A stretch of 46,344 bases of DNA from an uncultured Clostridia bacterium. GTDB taxonomy: Bacteria; Bacillota; Clostridia; Christensenellales; UBA1242. The position numbers were made by a program, and so were the translations under genes. How positions within the stretch are numbered: the stretch's first letter is position 1; the number at the start of each line of letters is the position of its first letter. Location of the stretch: contig CALVZQ010000009.1 in the NCBI GenBank assembly GCA_944372585.1, positions 1 to 46,344 on the forward strand, read 5' to 3'. The notes beneath the pieces are model-generated. The model was not told the DNA's origin, did no database searches, and saw only the letters and a program-made list of their open reading frames with translations. Shown one piece after another: positions 42,582 through 46,344 of this stretch.

Positions 42582-43488
42582 TCTTCTTTCCCTCCTTTTG
42601 TTTTGCTAAAACTTCTCTGAAGTATTTTTCAAGAGTATATTTGACTTCTGAAATAAACTTAACATCAAAATTCTTCAAATCCTTAAAAAGTTTGTTGATA
42701 TCTTTATGTTTGATGTTGATTGTAACCTGACTGTATTTTTCTTGGTCTCTTATGATTTTATACTTCAAATTTTTAAATCGACTGTAGTCATCGACATTGT
42801 TAAATTCAATCTTAAAATCTTTGCTTGGTCTGTTTTTGATTTTGTCCATATCAACGACATCAATCAAATGTCCATCACTGATAAGTGCAACCTTGTCACA
42901 AGTTTCTTCAACTTCGTTGAACATGTGACTGCTCATGAAAATTGTTCTGCCTTTCTTGTGTTCTTCTTTGACAATGTCCAAAAAAGATTTTCTCATGAGA
43001 GGGTCAAGTCCTGTTGTTGGCTCATCAAGAATCAAAATTTCGGCATTGTTCATAAGTGCTGCAACCAAGGCGGTTTTTTGTTTCATACCCTTACTCATAC
43101 GCTTCAAATTTGCTTCTGTATCAAGTTGCAATTTTTCAATCAAAGAATTGGCATATGACATATCTTTGATTTTGAAATATTCCGCCTGACTTTTCAAAAA
43201 TGCCGTTCCGGTTGGCAAATCTGGAAAAGCAATTTCACCTGGGACATATCCAATTGATTTTGCCACTTCACTGGCATTTTTCCAAGTTTCCAAACCTTTG
43301 ACATATGCATTTCCACTTGTTGGTTTGATGAACCCCATAAGACATCTAATTGTGGTTGTTTTTCCAGAACCATTTGTCCCAACAAAGCCGACCATCTCTC
43401 CTTTTTTGATTTTCAAATTGATGTCAAAAATTCCTCTGCCTTCCCCATAATCTTTGGTGAGGTTTTGTATTTCAATAATATCCATCAC
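42574..43488 (-). CDS. ABC transporter ATP-binding protein 2
   Basis: ATPase of an ABC-2-type exporter. Walker A GTNGSGKTTT, Q-loop region KPTSGNAYV, signature MSKGMKQKTALVAALM (divergent SKGMKQ), Walker B ILILDEPTTGLDP and the switch His in FMSSHMF. Length 304, including about 75 C-terminal residues beyond the core. Overlaps the preceding ATPase by four bases and the permease by eight, so the three are one operon. Paralogue of the upstream ATPase (both begin with an NLTKDYG-x-GRG motif), so the pair may form a heterodimer. Confidence 0.92.
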   Translation of the reverse strand: MMDIIEIQNLTKDYGEGRGIFDINLKIKKGEMVGFVGTNGSGKTTTIRCLMGFIKPTSGNAYVKGLETWKNASEVAKSIGYVPGEIAFPDLPTGTAFLKSQAEYFKIKDMSYANSLIEKLQLDTEANLKRMSKGMKQKTALVAALMNNAEILILDEPTTGLDPLMRKSFLDIVKEEHKKGRTIFMSSHMFNEVEETCDKVALISDGHLIDVVDMDKIKNRPSKDFKIEFNNVDDYSRFKNLKYKIIRDQEKYSQVTINIKHKDINKLFKDLKNFDVKFISEVKYTLEKYFREVLAKQKEGKKNV

Positions 43489-44420
43489 AAAGCACCTCCA
43501 AAGTCTTTTTCTTCTTTATAGAACTTCATGAAATAATCTTCCAAAGTTTCTTTAATGTTGCTGAATTCTTTAATAGAATAGTTGCTCAATATATTCACAA
43601 TGTCGTTGATATATTTATCATTTGTGGAAATAAGCACACACAATTTTTCTTCATCCCTATCCAAAATTTTGAGTTTTTTCTTGTTTTTTGACTCTTCACA
43701 AAATTTCTTGAAATCTGTTTTCTTGTTAAAGACAATTTCATAATTTTTTGTTGTGGCATGCTTCAAATCATTTGCCACAAATTCCGAGACAATTCTCCCA
43801 TCTTTGATGATTGCAATTCTGTCGCAAGTCGCTTCAACTTCACTGAAAATGTGACTTGACAAAAGAATTGTTTTCCCACGCTTTTTTTCTTCCTTAACAA
43901 ATTGAATAAAAACTTCTTGCATAACTGGGTCAAGTCCACTTGTTGGTTCGTCAAGAATCAAAACTTCGGGGTCGTTCATGAATGCAACCACAACAGCAAG
44001 TTTTCTTTTGACACCCAAACTCATTCTCTTTGTTTCACATTTCAAGTTGACATCGTCAAGTTCAAAAAGTTCCAACATTCGACTTAATCTTTCTTCATTA
44101 TGTATTTTTTGCATATCCTGAATCATACGAATGAATTGCCAACCCGTCAAACCTTGAGGCAAAGCAATTTCTCCTGGTATGTAACCTACTTTGCTTAAGA
44201 TTTCATAATACTTGGCGAATGTTTTTTTACCAAAAATCTTAGTCTGTCCTTTGTCCGGCTTAGAAAAACCCATAAGGTGCCTTATTGTTGTTGATTTTCC
44301 AGAACCATTAGGCCCCAAAAAACCAAAAACCTCACCCCTTTCAATCTTGAAAGAAACATCAAAAACACCACGACCAGAGCCATAATCTTTGGTTAGATTG
44401 TCAACTTCAATGACGCTCAT
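43485..44420 (-). CDS. ABC transporter ATP-binding protein 1
   Basis: First gene of the exporter operon. Walker A GPNGSGKSTT, signature MSLGVKRKLAVVVAFM, Walker B VLILDEPTSGLDP, switch His in LLSSHIF. Start at 44420 (MSVIEVDNLTKDYG) behind AGGGGTG; an in-frame ATG at 44474 lies upstream of the operator and promoter and is not used. About 311 residues. Divergent from a TetR-type regulator, with a perfect palindrome at 44443-44470 covering the -10 region, so repression by that regulator is likely. Confidence 0.93.
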   Translation of the reverse strand: MSVIEVDNLTKDYGSGRGVFDVSFKIERGEVFGFLGPNGSGKSTTIRHLMGFSKPDKGQTKIFGKKTFAKYYEILSKVGYIPGEIALPQGLTGWQFIRMIQDMQKIHNEERLSRMLELFELDDVNLKCETKRMSLGVKRKLAVVVAFMNDPEVLILDEPTSGLDPVMQEVFIQFVKEEKKRGKTILLSSHIFSEVEATCDRIAIIKDGRIVSEFVANDLKHATTKNYEIVFNKKTDFKKFCEESKNKKKLKILDRDEEKLCVLISTNDKYINDIVNILSNYSIKEFSNIKETLEDYFMKFYKEEKDFGGAL

Positions 44421-44442
44421 AAACACCCCTTTTATGATGTAA

Positions 44443-44470
44443 ATAATTTTAGACAGTTGACTAAAATTAT
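44443..44470. promoter_or_regulatory. Palindromic operator overlapping the ABC operon promoter
   Basis: ATAATTTTAG (44443-44452), eight bases, CTAAAATTAT (44461-44470): a perfect 10-bp inverted repeat. It overlaps the minus-strand TATAAT box at 44466-44471. A second, shorter palindrome (TATTAT-ATTAA-ATAATA) lies at about 44479-44495. This is a strong candidate operator for the adjacent TetR-type regulator. Confidence 0.7.
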
Positions 44471-44578
44471 ACACAATGTTATTATATTAAATAATAGCAA
44501 ATTTTTCATAAACAAGTAAACAAAAATATGTGTAAATTTAAACAACTTGTTCAATCTTGTTTAAAATTAAGGAGCAAA

Positions 44579-45106
44579 ATGAAAGCAACATACAGAAACT
44601 CAATTCGGTCAAAAGAATTAATAAGAGAAGCATTGATCACACTTCTTGACAAAGAAAAGGACATCACTGACATAAGTGTAACTGACATAGTTAAAGTTGC
44701 AAACATAAACAGAGGAACTTTTTACAATCACTACAGCAATGTCATTGAAGTCATTGAAGAAATGGAGCAAGAACTATTTGGAGAGCTCTTGGCTTGCATA
44801 AAGCAAAATTCCACACACTACGATGTAAGCAGAATTTTGCACACTCTTCTTGACTATTTCAAAAAAAATGAATTTAAATATAAACCAATCGTCAAAGGGC
44901 TATCGAAATCTGCAATTGACAGTTTGATTTTGAAATTTGTTTCACAAATCAAAACGGTTATGCCCAATTCCGATGAAATTCTGCTGCTTTTCATAATCAA
45001 TGGGTTGGCAGGGATATATTTTGACTATCTTGAGGAAAAAATTCCTGTTGACTTAGATGCACTTTGCAACCAATGCATCGCAATAATAAACAAAATTGTC
45101 ACTTAA
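44579..45106 (+). CDS. TetR/AcrR-family transcriptional regulator
   Basis: An N-terminal helix-turn-helix of the TetR type (SKELIREALITLLDKEKDITDISVTDIVKVANINRGTFYNHYSN, quoted only as motifs: ITDISVTDIV and NRGTFYNHYSN), followed by a helical C-terminal ligand and dimer domain. Length 175. I take the ATG at 44579, six bases after AAGGAG; an in-frame ATG at 44528 has no site. Divergent from the ABC exporter operon; it probably represses that operon and itself through the palindrome between them. Confidence 0.88.
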   Translation: MKATYRNSIRSKELIREALITLLDKEKDITDISVTDIVKVANINRGTFYNHYSNVIEVIEEMEQELFGELLACIKQNSTHYDVSRILHTLLDYFKKNEFKYKPIVKGLSKSAIDSLILKFVSQIKTVMPNSDEILLLFIINGLAGIYFDYLEEKIPVDLDALCNQCIAIINKIVT

Positions 45107-45128
45107 TGATGCTTGAAAACATATTTCA

Positions 45129-46000
45129 TTATTCCAAATCTTTTGTCACAATGTTAAATATCGTTTCAAACGTAATATCTTCTTTGGTTAATTTTTTTCT
45201 ATGTATAATTTTTTCCAACCTGTCCAGAGCCCATGCTGCACCCAACATTAATGATGCCGCCAAAACAAAACCGATTATATAAATTGCCAAAAAGATCACA
45301 TAAGGCACTGCTTCATATATAATATCTAAAATCACAAGTGTGCATGGCAAATATGGACTTATGTAGAACATATTGAATGTTGCATCTGTTCCGCAGTAAT
45401 GCCAAATTATGTTCATGACAAGTGCAATAGCAAGCATGATTAAAAACACATATGTAGCTTTGATAATTGTCTTGAAACTAAATTCAACACTTCTAGTTGC
45501 AAGAATCAAAAATCCGATAGTAAACATACTTGAGTGCCAAAACATAGTCTGAATATTTATTCCAATAGGATTTGTGAAGACATCTCCAGGATAAATCATA
45601 ACAATCAAACCCGCAAAGAGAGCAAAAGTTGCGAGATAACTTATTATGCAATCATAAACTTTCCCCTTGCGTATAATTCCGGCTATCAACATTAAATACA
45701 TTGGTGTTGAACAGAATTGGAATGGAAAGGCATACCACTGATATGACCATGACGAATTTCCTTCCCCCCCCCGCCATTATAATTAAAACTGTTGATAATC
45801 TGCTTGTAGATTTCAAAAATGATTAGAGCAATCCCTACAGACAACAAAATGATATTCAATGCTTTCTTTGATATCTTTTTTCTGAATATGTAAACAACAA
45901 CACATTCCGCAATCATGATACATATCCAAAGAATATGAAACCAACCAAACCAAGTTGGTCTTGCCATAGTGCCTTGAAGCCAATGTAAAAATTCTTCCAT
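45129..46000 (-). pseudogene. YwaF-type membrane protein split at a G9 tract
   Basis: Multi-pass membrane protein of the YwaF/TIGR02206 type (function unknown). It is split over two frames. The first part starts at 46000 behind AGGGGG (MEEFLHWLQGTMARPTWFGW) and runs through helices to NYNGGGGKEIRH. The second part resumes in another frame as SSWSYQWYAFPFQFCSTP then MYLMLIAG, ISYLATFALFAGLIV and MFWHSSMFTIGFLIL. The break is at nine consecutive Gs on the coding strand (nine Cs at 45764-45772). Seven or ten Gs would restore a single frame of about 290 residues. It could be phase-variable, a mutation or a homopolymer sequencing error. Confidence 0.8.
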
Positions 46001-46117
46001 CGTTGCCCCCTAAAGTTTAAATATCAATTTTATAATATAACAAAAAGCCGGATTCAGTCAACAAAATTAAAAGATTATAAATTTTGATAATAGAAATAAA
46101 AATTTTTTGATAAATGC

Positions 46118-46146
46118 TTGACATAAATTTGATTAACAGTTATAAT
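46118..46146 (+). promoter_or_regulatory. Perfect consensus promoter before tRNA-Ile-like repeats
   Basis: TTGACA (46118-46123), exactly 17 bases, TATAAT (46141-46146). Stable-RNA operons often have such promoters. An imperfect hairpin (46150-46195, CATTCT with AGAATG) lies between it and the tRNA-like sequence. Confidence 0.85.
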
Positions 46147-46203
46147 GAAACAGCATTCTTAAAAATACGGGCATATCCCCGCCAGTATTTAGAATGTTCA
46201 TGA

Positions 46204-46290
46204 TGGCTTGTAGCTCAGTCGGTTAGAGCACCACCCTGATAAGAAAAAATTTGGGGTTTGGAGACAGTGGTTCGAGCCCACTCATTCCGA
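46204..46290 (+). pseudogene. Disrupted tRNA-Ile(GAT)-like sequence
   Basis: D arm (GCTC/GAGC), anticodon loop CTGATAA (GAT) and T arm (AGTGG-TTCGAGC-CCACT) are those of tRNA-Ile. However, the 3' half of the anticodon stem is replaced by A/T- and G-rich sequence, the acceptor stem has mismatches, and no CCA follows. Either a pseudo-tRNA or an assembly chimera. Confidence 0.5.
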
Positions 46291-46303
46291 GAAAAACTTA
46301 ATA

Positions 46304-46344
46304 TAGGATTGTAGCTCAGTCGGTTAGAGCACCACCCTGATAAG
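46304..46344 (+). tRNA. tRNA-Ile(GAT) 5' part, cut by window end
   Basis: The last 36 bases (46309-46344) are identical to 46208-46243 and cover the D arm and the anticodon loop with GAT. The rest lies outside the window. The exact match ending at the last base suggests the contig ends in a repeat. Confidence 0.5.

Overview
The window reads as a contig from a low-GC Bacillota (Firmicutes), probably an uncultured Clostridia-like gut lineage. Evidence: strong A/T bias; consensus TTGACA-N17-TATAAT promoters; AGGAG-type ribosome binding sites; a T-box leader before aminoacyl-tRNA synthetase genes; a dnaG-rpoD operon; AddAB rather than RecBCD; abundant U-tract terminators. The lineage call is inference. 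Both window edges lie in repeat-type sequence (a recombinase gene on the left, a duplicated tRNA-Ile-like block on the right).

About 1-9 kb is an accessory zone. Two large serine recombinases (Rec1 entering from the left, Rec2 from the right) converge on one 49-bp imperfect palindrome at 1183-1231. A second copy of the same palindrome architecture lies at 5253-5302, with the same 7-bp core in the same orientation. I read these as attL and attR of a roughly 4.07-kb integrated element. It carries Rec2 (broken by one in-frame TAA), a RidA protein, an NTF2/SnoaL-like protein, a structured non-coding segment, a small Cys-rich protein, a DUF488 protein and a frameshifted relic of a dual OB-domain protein. 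Joining the two core sites on paper restores a stop codon for Rec1. Beyond it lie a GIY-YIG/DUF4357 protein, a C45-type autoproteolytic acyltransferase-like protein and a radical SAM protein.

About 9-20 kb is core: lytic transglycosylase, DUF3343 plus a divergent cysteine desulfurase-like enzyme, the dnaG-rpoD-zinc ribbon operon, an unrecognised 469-residue protein, a PHP-fold protein with eroded metal ligands, groES-groEL and tRNA-Gly(CCC). About 20-26 kb holds a frameshifted GNAT acetyltransferase, a HAD-like protein, a PflA-like radical SAM protein, a small membrane protein, a divergent peptide deformylase and a membrane-anchored coiled-coil protein with five AT-hook-like motifs. About 26-39 kb holds a Myb-like protein with addB-addA, recO with a small overlapping gene, a jelly-roll/BclA-like protein, and aspS-asnS under a T-box. 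About 39-46 kb holds a ComEC-like metallo-beta-lactamase protein with a membrane partner, a three-gene ABC transporter operon divergent from a TetR-type regulator with a perfect palindromic operator, a YwaF-type membrane protein split at a G9 tract, and a consensus promoter leading into tRNA-Ile-like repeats.

The most unusual signals are the nested recombinase element with its reconstructable att sites, four genes whose ATG lies exactly six bases after a -10 box (apparent leaderless mRNAs), the membrane coiled-coil/AT-hook protein, and three broken genes with one identifiable lesion each (nonsense, A8 slip, G9 slip).
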